64,000 bases of DNA, taken from positions 1 through 64,000 of the forward strand of contig CAVPJV010000004.1 of NCBI GenBank assembly GCA_963705515.1. Direction: 5' to 3'. The notes below the pieces were generated by a model. The model searched no databases, had not been told where the DNA came from, and was given only the letters and a program-made list of their open reading frames with translations. Positions within the stretch are counted from its first letter, which is position 1, and each line of letters opens with the position of its first letter. Made by a program: the position numbers and the translations under genes. Source of the DNA: Gaiellasilicea sp963705515. GTDB taxonomy: Bacteria; Actinomycetota; Thermoleophilia; Gaiellales; Gaiellaceae. Below, one piece after another: positions 23,555-33,007 of this stretch.

Positions 23555-25960
23555 ATGGAGCCGTTGTACAGGCCGGGAGGCGTCGAGGAACGCTGGCAGC
23601 AGATCTGGGAGGCCGAAGGCCACTACCAGGCCGGCGCTGGTGCGAGCAGCGACGAGACGTTCGTCATCTGCGTGCCGCCGCCGAACGTCACCGGTGCGCT
23701 GCACATGGGCCACGCCCTCAACGGCTCGCTGCAGGACGTCCTGATCCGCTGGCACCGGATGCAGGGCTTCGACACGCTCTGGCAGCCCGGCTACGACCAC
23801 GCCGGGATTGCGACCCAGAACGTCGTCGAGAAGCAGCTCGCGAACGAGGGGACGTCGCGCAAGGAGCTCGGCCGCGAGGCGTTCGTCGAGCGTGTCTGGC
23901 GACATCTCGAGGAGACCGGCCGCACGATCACGGGCCAGTTCCGCCGGCTCGGCGCCTCGCTCGACTACAGCCGCGAGCGCTTCACGATGGACGACGCCTA
24001 CGTCGAGGCCGTGATGCGCTTCTTCGTCCACCTCTGGGACCGCGGCTGGATCTACCGAGCCGAGCGGATCGTCAACTGGTGCCCCTTCCACGAGACGGCG
24101 ATCTCGGACCTCGAGGTCGAGCACGTCGACATGGACGACACGCTCACGCATGCGCGCTATCCGTTCGCCGACGGCTCGGGCCATATCACGATCGCGACCG
24201 TGCGGCCTGCGACGATCCTCGCCGACGTTGCCGTTGCCGTGCACCCCGACGACGAGCGCTACCGCGACGCGGTCGGCAAGGAGGTGCTCGTCCCGTACGT
24301 CGAGCGCGCCGTGCCGGTGATCACGGACGCCCGCGTCGAGCCCGAGTTCGGCACCGGCGCGCTCAAGATCACGCCCGGCCACGATCCGACTGACTTCGAG
24401 ATCGGCCGCGACCACGGCCTCCCGATCCTCACCGTGATCGGCCCCGACGGGCGGATGAATGAGAACGCCGGCGACCTCGCCGGGACGACGCAGCAGGAGG
24501 CCGACGAGGCGATTCTCGCCTGGCTGAAGGAGCACGACCGGCTCGAGCAGCGCGAGCACTACCGGCACGCGGTCGGCACCTGCGAGCGCTGCCATACGCG
24601 GATCGAGCCCCTGGTCTCGCTGCAGTGGTGGGTCGCGATGGAGGAGCCGCGGAAGCCGGCACTCGCGGCGCTTCAGGAGCGCCGCGTCCGTTTCCATCCG
24701 GAGTCGCAGCACCAGTTCGCGATCCGCTCGCTCGAGGAGATCCCGGACTGGAACATCTCGCGGCAGCTCTGGTGGGGCCACCAGCAGCCGCTCTGGTACT
24801 GCCCGGACGGCCATGTCACGTGCGCATGGCCGCCGCCTGACGCGTGTGCGACGTGCGGCTCGACCGAGCTCGAGCGCGACCCCGACGTGCTCGACACGTG
24901 GTTCTCGTCCGCGCTCTGGCCGTACGCGACGCTCGGCTGGCCGGAGCGGACGCCCGAGCTCGAGCGCTACTACCCGGGCGACGTCAACTCGACCGCGCGC
25001 GAGATCATCCGCCTCTGGGAGAACCGGATGATCTGGACCGGGCTCGAGGTGATGGGCGACATCCCCTTCCACGACGTGATCGTCCACTCGACGATCCTGG
25101 CCGCCGACGGCCGGCGGATGTCGAAGAGCCTCGGCACCGGCATCGATCCGCTCGACCTGATCGCGAAGCACGGCGCCGACGCGACCCGCTACGGCCTCTT
25201 GAAGATGTCGTCGACGCAGGACGTCCGCTTCACCGAGGGCCCGCTCGAAGAGGGCCGGAAGCTTGCGAACAAGCTCTGGAACGTCTCGCGCCTGCTGCTC
25301 CAGAACCGGGTCGAGCCGGACACGCGGCCGCGCGAGGTCGAGGAGCGCTGGATTCTGGCCCGGCTCGACGCGACGCGGGCCGAGCTCGAGCAGGCGTGGG
25401 CGGCGTTCGACTTCTCGCACTCGGTGCAGTCGCTCTACCGGCTCACCTTCGACGACTTCTGCGACTGGTACGCGGAGGCGATCAAGCCGCGCCTGCGCGA
25501 CGGCGACGAGGACGCGGCGGCGACCGCGCTCGCTGCGCTCGAGCGCCTGCTCTCGCTCCTGCACCCGGTGATGCCGCACGTGACCGAGGAGATCTGGTCG
25601 CAGTTCCACGAGACGCGGCTGATCGTCTCGACCTGGCCCGAGCCGGACGAGGCCTACGTGGCCGACGCCGACGCGCTCCAGCCCGTCCAGGAGGCGGCCG
25701 CGATGTTCCGCCGCAGCGGCGTCGTCGTCGAGCTCGCCGGGGACGAGAAGCGGATCTTCGACGCGGTCGTCCGGCCGGAGCGGGCGAAGGTGAACGGGAA
25801 CGCCGACGCCGAGATCGAGCGACTCCGCGGCGAGGTCGAGCGAGGCGAGCGGATGCTCGCGAACGAGAAGTTCGTCACGAACGCGAAGCCCGAGGTGGTC
25901 GAGGCCGAGCGCGAGAAGCTCGCCCGCTACCGGCGCGAGCTCGATGCCCTCTCAGGCTGA
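23555..25960 (+). CDS. valS: Valyl-tRNA synthetase
   Basis: 801 residues, shorter than E. coli ValRS (951). HIGH-type motif in PPPNVTGALHMGHALNGS (about residues 45-62), CP1 editing domain in the middle (VPVITDARVEPEFGTGALKITPGHDPTDFE), KMSKS-type motif RMSKS at about 521, an anticodon-binding helical domain, and the C-terminal coiled coil typical of ValRS (EIERLRGEVERGERM...KYRRELDAL-like). Charges tRNA-Val. It overlaps folC by 17 bases, the classic valS-folC pair. Confidence 0.97.
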   Translation: MEPLYRPGGVEERWQQIWEAEGHYQAGAGASSDETFVICVPPPNVTGALHMGHALNGSLQDVLIRWHRMQGFDTLWQPGYDHAGIATQNVVEKQLANEGTSRKELGREAFVERVWRHLEETGRTITGQFRRLGASLDYSRERFTMDDAYVEAVMRFFVHLWDRGWIYRAERIVNWCPFHETAISDLEVEHVDMDDTLTHARYPFADGSGHITIATVRPATILADVAVAVHPDDERYRDAVGKEVLVPYVERAVPVITDARVEPEFGTGALKITPGHDPTDFEIGRDHGLPILTVIGPDGRMNENAGDLAGTTQQEADEAILAWLKEHDRLEQREHYRHAVGTCERCHTRIEPLVSLQWWVAMEEPRKPALAALQERRVRFHPESQHQFAIRSLEEIPDWNISRQLWWGHQQPLWYCPDGHVTCAWPPPDACATCGSTELERDPDVLDTWFSSALWPYATLGWPERTPELERYYPGDVNSTAREIIRLWENRMIWTGLEVMGDIPFHDVIVHSTILAADGRRMSKSLGTGIDPLDLIAKHGADATRYGLLKMSSTQDVRFTEGPLEEGRKLANKLWNVSRLLLQNRVEPDTRPREVEERWILARLDATRAELEQAWAAFDFSHSVQSLYRLTFDDFCDWYAEAIKPRLRDGDEDAAATALAALERLLSLLHPVMPHVTEEIWSQFHETRLIVSTWPEPDEAYVADADALQPVQEAAAMFRRSGVVVELAGDEKRIFDAVVRPERAKVNGNADAEIERLRGEVERGERMLANEKFVTNAKPEVVEAEREKLARYRRELDALSG

Positions 25961-26990
25961 GCACACCGCCTGGCTCGCATCCCTCAGCCCGTGGCCGCAG
26001 GAATTCGGCCTCGGGCGGATGCGGACGCTGCTGGCCGCGCTCGGCGACCCGCAGCTCGCGTACCCGGCGATCCACGTCGTCGGCACGAACGGCAAGTCGA
26101 CGGCGACCCGGACGATCGAGGCGCTCCTGCTCGCCGAGGGGCTGTCGGTCGGGGCAACCGTCTCGCCGCACATCCGCTCGTGGGCGGAGCGGATCACGGT
26201 CGACGGCGGGGAGGCCGACCTCGAGGCGGCGATCGAGCGCGTCCGGCCCGAGGCCGAGGCGCAGGAGGCGACGCAGTTCGAGACGCTCTGCGCGGCCGCC
26301 TTCGTGGAGTTCGCGCAGCGCGACGTCGACGTCGCCGTCGTCGAGGCCGGGCTCGGTGGGCGCCTCGACGCCACGAACGTGCTCCGCTCGCACGTCGTCC
26401 TGCTCACCAACGTCGGGCTCGAGCACACCGACGTGCTCGGCGAGACACGGGAGGAGATCGCGGCCGAGAAGCTCGCCGTCGTCCAGGAGGGGACGATCGC
26501 GGTGCTGCCCGACGAGGAGTTCGCGCACCTCGCCGGGCCGAACGTCGTCGTCGGCGGCGCCCGTGAGGCGGCCGCCGCCTTCCTCGGCCGCAGCGTCGAG
26601 CACGAGGTCGAGGTCGCGCTTCCCGGCCGGCTCGAGCGGCGCGGCGACGAGGTCTGGGACGGCGCCCACAACGCCGACGGCGTCCGCTGGCTCGTCGCCC
26701 GGCTCGACCGGGACGACTACACCGTCGTCGCGTCGATCCTCCGCGACAAGGACACGCTCGCGATGCTCTCGGCGCTTGCGACCAAGGGACGCCGCTTCGT
26801 CGCGACGCAGTCACCGAACGCCCGCGCGCTCTCGGCGGCCGAGCTCGCGCACCTCGCCTCGCACCACTTTCCCGAGGTGGAGATCGAGCCCGATCCCGCC
26901 GCTGCGCTCGCCCGGGGGCGCGAGCACCCGCCCGTCCTCGTCACCGGCTCGCTGTACCTTCTTGCGGCTTTGGCGAGGAACGAGGCGTGA
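25944..26990 (+). CDS. folC: Folylpolyglutamate/dihydrofolate synthase
   Basis: 348 residues, compact against the usual 420-450. P-loop GTNGKST (about 49-55), SPHIRSWAERI, AGLGGRLDATN, the GLEHTDVLG...IAAEKLAV segment and DGAHNADGV are all present; the shortening falls between the central and C-terminal domains. It adds glutamate to folates. Whether it also has dihydrofolate synthase activity cannot be decided by eye. Translation is probably coupled to valS. Confidence 0.9.
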   Translation: MPSQAEHTAWLASLSPWPQEFGLGRMRTLLAALGDPQLAYPAIHVVGTNGKSTATRTIEALLLAEGLSVGATVSPHIRSWAERITVDGGEADLEAAIERVRPEAEAQEATQFETLCAAAFVEFAQRDVDVAVVEAGLGGRLDATNVLRSHVVLLTNVGLEHTDVLGETREEIAAEKLAVVQEGTIAVLPDEEFAHLAGPNVVVGGAREAAAAFLGRSVEHEVEVALPGRLERRGDEVWDGAHNADGVRWLVARLDRDDYTVVASILRDKDTLAMLSALATKGRRFVATQSPNARALSAAELAHLASHHFPEVEIEPDPAAALARGREHPPVLVTGSLYLLAALARNEA

Positions 26991-26991
26991 T

Positions 26992-27105
26992 ATGACGAAG
27001 ATGCGCGAACGAATCACCGTGTTGGCGTTCGCGCTCGCGGTGCTCGTCTTCATCATCGGCTCCGCGTTCGGAATCGGCTATCTCGTGGGAAGACTGTTGC
27101 TGTGA
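26992..27105 (+). CDS. Single-pass membrane microprotein
   Basis: 37 residues: a charged start (MTKMRERI) followed by one hydrophobic helix with a Gly-rich face (VLVFIIGSAFGIGYLVGRLLL). It starts 2 bases after folC stops, and its own TGA overlaps the GTG of the next gene, so it sits in a tightly packed operon. Family unknown. Confidence 0.6.
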   Translation: MTKMRERITVLAFALAVLVFIIGSAFGIGYLVGRLLL

Positions 27106-27659
27106 TCCTCGCCGCCACCACCACCAACGACGATCTGCTCGGAGGAGTCAACGACTTCTTCGACTCGGGCGCGTGGATGGTGATCCGCAACCTGACCATC
27201 TTCTTCGTCGCCGTCTTCTGGCTCGCGACGGCGTACTGGGTCTACAAGGACGCGCGCCGGCGGATCGAGGATCCGTGGCTCGTGGCGATGGCGACGGTGC
27301 TCGGCCTCGTGCCGCCGTTCGTCGGCCCGATCATCTACCTCTTCTTCCGGCCGCCCGAGTACATCGAGGACGTGCGCGAGCGCGAGCTCGAGATCCGGGC
27401 GATGGAAGACCGGCTCGCGAAGCGCGACCTGCACTGCCCGGTCTGCCGCGCGGCCGTCGAGTCGACCTTCCTCGTCTGCCCGGTCTGCACGACCCGGTTG
27501 AAGCAGGCGTGCGTGAAGTGCAACGCGCCGCTCGAGGCGCTCTGGCAGATCTGCCCCCACTGCGCGACGCCGGTCGTGACGCCGAGCCTGCCCGGGATCG
27601 ACGACACGATCGCCGACTCCTGGACAGCTCCCAGGAAGCGCGCCGCCGGCGACGAGTAA
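27102..27659 (+). CDS. Membrane protein with double zinc-ribbon domain
   Basis: 185 residues. A TM helix (NLTIFFVAVFWLATAYWVY) and a hydrophobic hairpin (ATVLGLVPPFVGPIIYLFF) are followed by a coiled segment and two zinc ribbons: CPVC...CPVC (about 122-144) and CVKC...CPHC (about 150-170). The cytoplasmic ribbons may bind nucleic acid or protein. GTG start overlapping the upstream microprotein stop. Function unknown; lies between folC and ndk. Confidence 0.7.
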   Translation: MILAATTTNDDLLGGVNDFFDSGAWMVIRNLTIFFVAVFWLATAYWVYKDARRRIEDPWLVAMATVLGLVPPFVGPIIYLFFRPPEYIEDVRERELEIRAMEDRLAKRDLHCPVCRAAVESTFLVCPVCTTRLKQACVKCNAPLEALWQICPHCATPVVTPSLPGIDDTIADSWTAPRKRAAGDE

Positions 27660-27662
27660 CAT
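27657..27662 (+). promoter_or_regulatory. -10-like element before ndk
   Basis: TAACAT overlaps the stop of the upstream gene and lies 9 bases before the ndk ATG. Confidence 0.35.
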
Positions 27663-27671
27663 CCCGGCCCG

Positions 27672-28091
27672 ATGGCCGTCGAGCGCACCCTGATCCTGAT
27701 CAAGCCGGACGCGACCGAGCGCGCGCTCTCGGGCGAGATCCTCGCCCGCATCGAGCGGCGCGGCTTCACCGTCATCGGCGGCAAGCTCCTCCGCGTCAGC
27801 GAGGAGCTCGGCAAGGAGCACTACGCCGAGCACAGCGAGAAGCCGTTCTTCGGCGAGCTCGTCACCTTCATCACCTCTGCGCCGACCTGGGCGCTCGTCG
27901 TCGAGGGCGAGGGCGCGATCGCGACGATGCGGAAGACGATCGGCGCGACGAACCCGGCCGACGCCGACCCCGGCACGATCCGCGGCGACTACGCGACGTC
28001 GATGCCGAACAACCTCATCCACGGCTCCGACTCGCCCGAGTCGGCCGAGCGCGAGATCTCGCTCTGGTTCGCCGCTGATGAGCTCGTCTGA
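27672..28091 (+). CDS. ndk: Nucleoside diphosphate kinase
   Basis: 139 residues, normal length. ERTLILIKPDA at the N-terminus, KPFF, RGDYATSMPNNLIHGSDS with the phospho-accepting His (NLIHGSDS) and the final SLWF segment. It equilibrates NTP pools. It overlaps the next gene, a methyltransferase, by 14 bases. Confidence 0.97.
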   Translation: MAVERTLILIKPDATERALSGEILARIERRGFTVIGGKLLRVSEELGKEHYAEHSEKPFFGELVTFITSAPTWALVVEGEGAIATMRKTIGATNPADADPGTIRGDYATSMPNNLIHGSDSPESAEREISLWFAADELV

Positions 28092-28848
28092 CTATCCCGA
28101 GTACGTTCCCCGGAACGTCGAGATCTGGACGAAGGCGAACGCCGAGCACACCGGCGAGACCGCGCGGCGGGCGTGGGGGAAGGACGAGATCGATTGGGGG
28201 GTCTTCGAGATCCCGGAATCGCAGGTCGACGTCCTCGGTGACGTCGCCGGCCTCGACGTCGTCGAGCTCGGCTGCGGCACCGCCTACTTCTCGGCGTGGC
28301 TCGCCAAGCGGGGCGCGCGGCCCGTCGGCGTCGATCCGACGCCGGCGCAGCTGGCGACGGCGCGCGAGCTGCAACGGGAGTTCGGGCTCGAGTTCCCGCT
28401 CATCGAGGGCGTCGGCGAGAGCGTCCCGCTCCCCGACGGGTCCTTCGACCTCGCCCTCTCCGAGTACGGCGCCTCGATCTGGGCCGACCCGTACCGCTGG
28501 ATCCCGGAGGCGGCGCGGCTGCTGCGACCGGGCGGCCGGCTGATCTTCCTGCGCAACTCGACGCTCGTCGTCCTCTGCCAGCGGCTCGAGGCCGGGGCAG
28601 GCGAGCAGCTGCAGCGGCCCCAGCGCGGGCTCAACCGGATCGAGTGGCCCGACACCGGCGGGGTCGAGTTCCAGCTCCCGCACGGCGAGCTGATCGATCT
28701 CCTGAACGACTCCGGCTTCCAGCTCGAGCGGCTGGTCGAGCTGTACGCGCCCGAGAAGACGGAGACGCACGCGTACTACGACTTCGTCACCGCCGAGTGG
28801 GCGCGGAAGTGGCCCGCCGAGGAGCTCTGGGTGGCGCGGAAGCGGTGA
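28078..28848 (+). CDS. SAM-dependent class I methyltransferase
   Basis: 256 residues. Motif I is VVELGCGTAYFSAWLAKRG; the acidic end of strand 2 is GVDPTPAQL; motif post-II is SFDLALSEYGASIWADP; then RLLRPGGRLIFL. Typical of Methyltransf_11 proteins acting on small molecules. The substrate is unknown. Wedged between ndk and maf with overlaps on both sides, so probably co-expressed. Confidence 0.85.
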   Translation: MSSSDYPEYVPRNVEIWTKANAEHTGETARRAWGKDEIDWGVFEIPESQVDVLGDVAGLDVVELGCGTAYFSAWLAKRGARPVGVDPTPAQLATARELQREFGLEFPLIEGVGESVPLPDGSFDLALSEYGASIWADPYRWIPEAARLLRPGGRLIFLRNSTLVVLCQRLEAGAGEQLQRPQRGLNRIEWPDTGGVEFQLPHGELIDLLNDSGFQLERLVELYAPEKTETHAYYDFVTAEWARKWPAEELWVARKR

Positions 28849-29438
28849 GCTCGCACGTCGTCGACCCGATCCTGCTGGCGTCGACGAGCCCGCAGCGGCG
28901 CGTGATCCTCGAGCAGCTCGGGATCCCGTTCGACGCCGTCGCGCCCGACTACGAGGAGCACGACCCGCCGGACGCCGATCCGGTCCAGCTCGTGCGCGAG
29001 CACGCCGTTGGGAAAGCGCGGTCGGTCGCACCCCGCGCGGGGGAGCGGCCCGTGCTCGGCGTCGACACGTCGGTGTGGCTCGACGGCTCGCTCTACGGCA
29101 AGCCGGCGAACGCCGCCGACGCCGAGCGGATGCTCGGGGAGCTGTCGGGGAAGACACACACCGTCGTCTCCGGCCTCTGCCTGCTCACGCCGGCGTGGGA
29201 GGTCGTCGAGCACGAGGCGACGAGCGTCAGCTTCCGCGAGTTGACCCCGCGCGAGCTCGCGCACCATCTCGCGCACGGCGAGTGGGAGGGACGCGCGGGC
29301 GGCTACGCGATCCAGGGCCGCGGCGCGGCGCTCGTCGAGCGGATCGAGGGCGACTACCTGAACGTCGTCGGCCTGCCGGCGGCGCTGCTCGTGAAGCTCC
29401 TCGCCGAGCGCTTCCCGGGCGCCTACGGCCTCGGGTAG
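28845..29438 (+). CDS. maf: Maf-family nucleotide pyrophosphatase
   Basis: 197 residues from GTG 28845 (GTGA overlap with the methyltransferase). LASTSPQRRVILEQLGIPF is the Maf signature; GVDTSVWLDG and GKPANAADAERML contain the conserved catalytic region, and GGYAIQGRGAALVERIEGDYLNVVGLP the C-terminal block. Maf proteins hydrolyse non-canonical or pyrimidine nucleoside triphosphates. In many genomes maf lies next to mreBCD, as here. The end overlaps the convergent SDR gene. Confidence 0.92.
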   Translation: MSSHVVDPILLASTSPQRRVILEQLGIPFDAVAPDYEEHDPPDADPVQLVREHAVGKARSVAPRAGERPVLGVDTSVWLDGSLYGKPANAADAERMLGELSGKTHTVVSGLCLLTPAWEVVEHEATSVSFRELTPRELAHHLAHGEWEGRAGGYAIQGRGAALVERIEGDYLNVVGLPAALLVKLLAERFPGAYGLG

Positions 29439-30253
29439 CTGCGCCCGACGAGCGCGTCCCAGCCGCGGTCGCCGAGGACGCGGCGCAGCGTGATGAAGAG
29501 GCGCGCCGAGGGCGTCACCCGGTAGCGCGTCCGTGGCCGCTTCGCCGTCACCGCCCGCTCGATCGCCTTCGCGACCGTCTCCGGCCCGCCGCCGAGCCGA
29601 TGTGCGAACGCGCCGTCGTAGGCACGCGCAGTCGCCGCGCCGACGGCCGCGTCGAAGCGGCCGTACGGGCCGTCGCCGACCTCGATCGAGCCGACGGCCG
29701 CCTCGGCGAAGCCGGTGCGGATCAGCCCCGGCTGGATCACGACGACGTCGATCCCGAAGCCGGCGAGCTCGAAGCGGAGTACGTCGCTGAGCGCCTCGAC
29801 GGCGTGCTTGGAGGCGTGATACCAGCCTCCGCCCGGGAAGGTCAGCTCGCCGCCCATCGAGCTGACGTTGACGATCCGCCCCCAGCGCTGCTCGCGCATC
29901 CCGGGCAGGACGAGCTGCGTCAGGCGCATCAGCCCGAAGACGTTCGTCTCGAACTGCCGCCGCGCCTCGTCGAGCGACACCGCCTCGACGGCGCCGCTCT
30001 GGCTGTAGCCGGCGTTGTTGACGAGCACGCCGACCGCGCCCTCCTCCCGCTCGATCCGCTCGACCGCGGCTCGCATCGACTCGTCGTCGGTGACGTCGAG
30101 CTGAAGCGGCCGGCAGCCGGCGAGATCCTCGACCGCCTCCAGCCGGCGCGCGCTCGCGTACACCGCCCAGCCCGCAGCGGCCAGCCGTTCCGCGGTGGCG
30201 CGGCCGATCCCGGAGGAGCAGCCGGTGACGAGCACGGCGCGCGAGACGGCCAC
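29423..30253 (-). CDS. Short-chain dehydrogenase/reductase
   Basis: 276 residues from GTG 30253. TGCSSGIG (cofactor loop), NNAGYSQSG, catalytic Ser in NVSSMGG and YHASK (Tyr/Lys). The proline-rich C-terminal extension (RPRTRYRVTPSARLFITLRRVLG) is common in SDRs of the 'oxidoreductase, short chain' group. NAD(P)-dependent; substrate unknown. It is divergent from mreB through overlapping -10-like elements. Confidence 0.87.
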   Translation of the reverse strand: MAVSRAVLVTGCSSGIGRATAERLAAAGWAVYASARRLEAVEDLAGCRPLQLDVTDDESMRAAVERIEREEGAVGVLVNNAGYSQSGAVEAVSLDEARRQFETNVFGLMRLTQLVLPGMREQRWGRIVNVSSMGGELTFPGGGWYHASKHAVEALSDVLRFELAGFGIDVVVIQPGLIRTGFAEAAVGSIEVGDGPYGRFDAAVGAATARAYDGAFAHRLGGGPETVAKAIERAVTAKRPRTRYRVTPSARLFITLRRVLGDRGWDALVGRSYPRP

Positions 30254-30267
30254 CTTGCGAGTGTTGC

Positions 30268-30277
30268 AGGCTAGAGT
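30268..30277. promoter_or_regulatory. Overlapping divergent -10 elements between the SDR gene and mreB
   Basis: AGGCTAGAGT: TAGCCT on the minus strand (30273-30268) toward the SDR gene and TAGAGT on the plus strand (30272-30277), 11 bases before the mreB ATG. The two share the central TA. Confidence 0.45.
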
Positions 30278-30288
30278 GGGGCGCGGGT

Positions 30289-31344
<1,056 letters not shown>

Positions 31345-31383
31345 AGGCAACCCGGCCTGAGCGCCTCCGAGGAGGCCGCTACC

Positions 31384-32340
31384 ATGAGCCGTTCCGTGCC
31401 ACGCAACCGCACCGCAAGATCGGCGGTGCTGGGCCTTCCCGTCCGGCGTCCCGCCCCGCGTTCGCATTCCTCACGCAGCACCAGCGCCCTCAGGCGCCGG
31501 ATCGTGCTGGGGGCTCTCGTGCTGCTCGCGCTCGCGCTGATCACCGCCTCCTTCCGCGAGAGCTCGGACGGGCCGCTGCACGACGCCCAGGGCGCCGTCG
31601 CCGGCGCGCTGCAACCGCTCGAGGTCGGCGTCGAGCGGGTCGCGCGCCCGTTCCGCGACGCGTACGGCTGGACGAAGGACCTCTTCAACGCGCGCTCCGA
31701 AAACGAGGATCTGAAGGCCGAGAACGAGCTGCTGAAGCAGCAGGTGATCCAGAACGAGTCGGCGCTCCAGCAGAACGTCCAGCTCAAGCGTCTGCTCGGC
31801 TTCCTGGAGGGGCCGTCCTTCCCGACCGACTACGACGGCGTCTCGGCCGAGGTGATCGCGCGGCCGTCGTCGGCGTTCGAGCAGGAGATCGTGGTCACCG
31901 CAGGCTCGGACGACGGGGTTCGCGTCAACGCGGCGGTCGTGACCGCGGACGGGTTCGTCGGCACGGTGACGAAGGTGACAGGCGGCGCGGCGCGCGTTCG
32001 CCTGCTCACCGACGAGCAGAGCGCCGTCTCCTCCGTCGACCTGCGCACGCGGGCGGCCGGCGTCGTCGTTCACGGCGAGTCCGGCAACTCGCTCGCGCTC
32101 GACCGGGTCTCGAAGCGCGAGGTCGTCCACGTCGGCGACGAGATCGTCACCGCCGGCTGGCGCTCCGGCTCGCTGGCGTCGCTCTATCCGAAGGGGATCC
32201 CGATCGGACGCGTCTCCTTCGTCGGCGGGCTCAGCACCGACCTCTGGCAGCAGGTGCTGGTTGAGTCGGACGTCGACTTCTCGTCCCTGGACTCGGTGCT
32301 CGTGCTCGTGCCGCGGCGCCCGACCCCGGAGCTCCCGTGA
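31384..32340 (+). CDS. mreC: Rod shape-determining protein MreC
   Basis: 318 residues. Basic cytosolic N-terminus, one TM helix (about 39-58), a coiled coil (NARSENEDLKAENELLKQQV, about 99-125) and the beta-rich extracytoplasmic MreC domain (VIARPSSAFEQEIVVTAGSDDGV...GDEIVTAGW...YPKGIPIGRV). It links MreB to PBP2. The gap to mreD (139 bases) is long for this operon and holds two strong hairpins. Confidence 0.95.
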   Translation: MSRSVPRNRTARSAVLGLPVRRPAPRSHSSRSTSALRRRIVLGALVLLALALITASFRESSDGPLHDAQGAVAGALQPLEVGVERVARPFRDAYGWTKDLFNARSENEDLKAENELLKQQVIQNESALQQNVQLKRLLGFLEGPSFPTDYDGVSAEVIARPSSAFEQEIVVTAGSDDGVRVNAAVVTADGFVGTVTKVTGGAARVRLLTDEQSAVSSVDLRTRAAGVVVHGESGNSLALDRVSKREVVHVGDEIVTAGWRSGSLASLYPKGIPIGRVSFVGGLSTDLWQQVLVESDVDFSSLDSVLVLVPRRPTPELP

Positions 32341-32368
32341 CCTCGTCGCTCGCCTGTCGGCTCGCTCC

Positions 32369-32395
32369 CGTGGGGGAAACCATGTTTCCCCCACG
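32369..32395. repeat. Perfect hairpin 1 between mreC and mreD
   Basis: 12-base arms CGTGGGGGAAAC and GTTTCCCCCACG around a 3-base CAT loop. No T-tract follows. It shares the GTGGGGGAA core with hairpin 2. Confidence 0.85.
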
Positions 32396-32415
32396 AGCCC
32401 CCTTCTTCCCGCCTT

Positions 32416-32445
32416 GTGTGGGGGAACCTCCCGGTTCCCCCACAC
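32416..32445. repeat. Perfect hairpin 2 between mreC and mreD
   Basis: 13-base arms GTGTGGGGGAACC and GGTTCCCCCACAC around a TCCC loop, 20 bases after hairpin 1. It may modulate processing, or the ratio of mreC to mreD, or be a copy of a dispersed palindromic element. Confidence 0.85.
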
Positions 32446-32479
32446 CCCCTCCCCAAGCTCATGAGCCGGGGAGCGGCTC

Positions 32480-33007
32480 ATGACCTTCAGCGAGAGCGCA
32501 GTCGTCGGTGCCATCGTCTTCGTCGCCGCCCTGCTGCAGGTGACGCTCTTCGCGTCGCTCGACGTTGCCGGCGGCGTCGCCGACGTCCTGCTGCTCTCGC
32601 TGCTCTCGATCGCGCTGCTGCGCGGGGCGGTCGTCGGCACGGTGGCAGGGTTCTTCGGGGGCCTGCTCGTCGACGTGCTCACGCTCGACACGCTCGGCGT
32701 CTCGGCACTGCTCTACTCCCTTGCCGGCTACTGGGCCGGGCGCTACGGCGAGACGACCGGCCGCGACCGCGGCTACGCGCCGCTCTTGACCGTGCTCGTG
32801 GCCACGATCGCGATCGCCTACGTCGGCTACGGGCTCCATTTCCTGCTCGGCGAGGAGCTCTCGGGGCGGCGCGCGCTCTTCGAGACGCTCCTGCCGACGC
32901 TCGTGCTCAACCTCGCGGTCGCGCGTCCGGTCTTCGCTCTCTGCCGGTCGGCGCTCGGCCGCGCGTCCGTGTCCGACCGCGCGACCGAGGTGAAGCTCCT
33001 TGGCTAG
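32480..33007 (+). CDS. mreD: Rod shape-determining protein MreD
   Basis: 175 residues with five to six hydrophobic helices and the MreD pattern: GGVADVLLLSLLSIALLRG, GFFGGLLVDVLTLDTLGVSALLYSLAGYWAGRYGE. Integral membrane partner of MreC and RodA. The ATG lies in the last hairpin-distal stretch, preceded by GGGGAGCGG. It overlaps the PBP2 gene by 8 bases. Confidence 0.92.
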   Translation: MTFSESAVVGAIVFVAALLQVTLFASLDVAGGVADVLLLSLLSIALLRGAVVGTVAGFFGGLLVDVLTLDTLGVSALLYSLAGYWAGRYGETTGRDRGYAPLLTVLVATIAIAYVGYGLHFLLGEELSGRRALFETLLPTLVLNLAVARPVFALCRSALGRASVSDRATEVKLLG

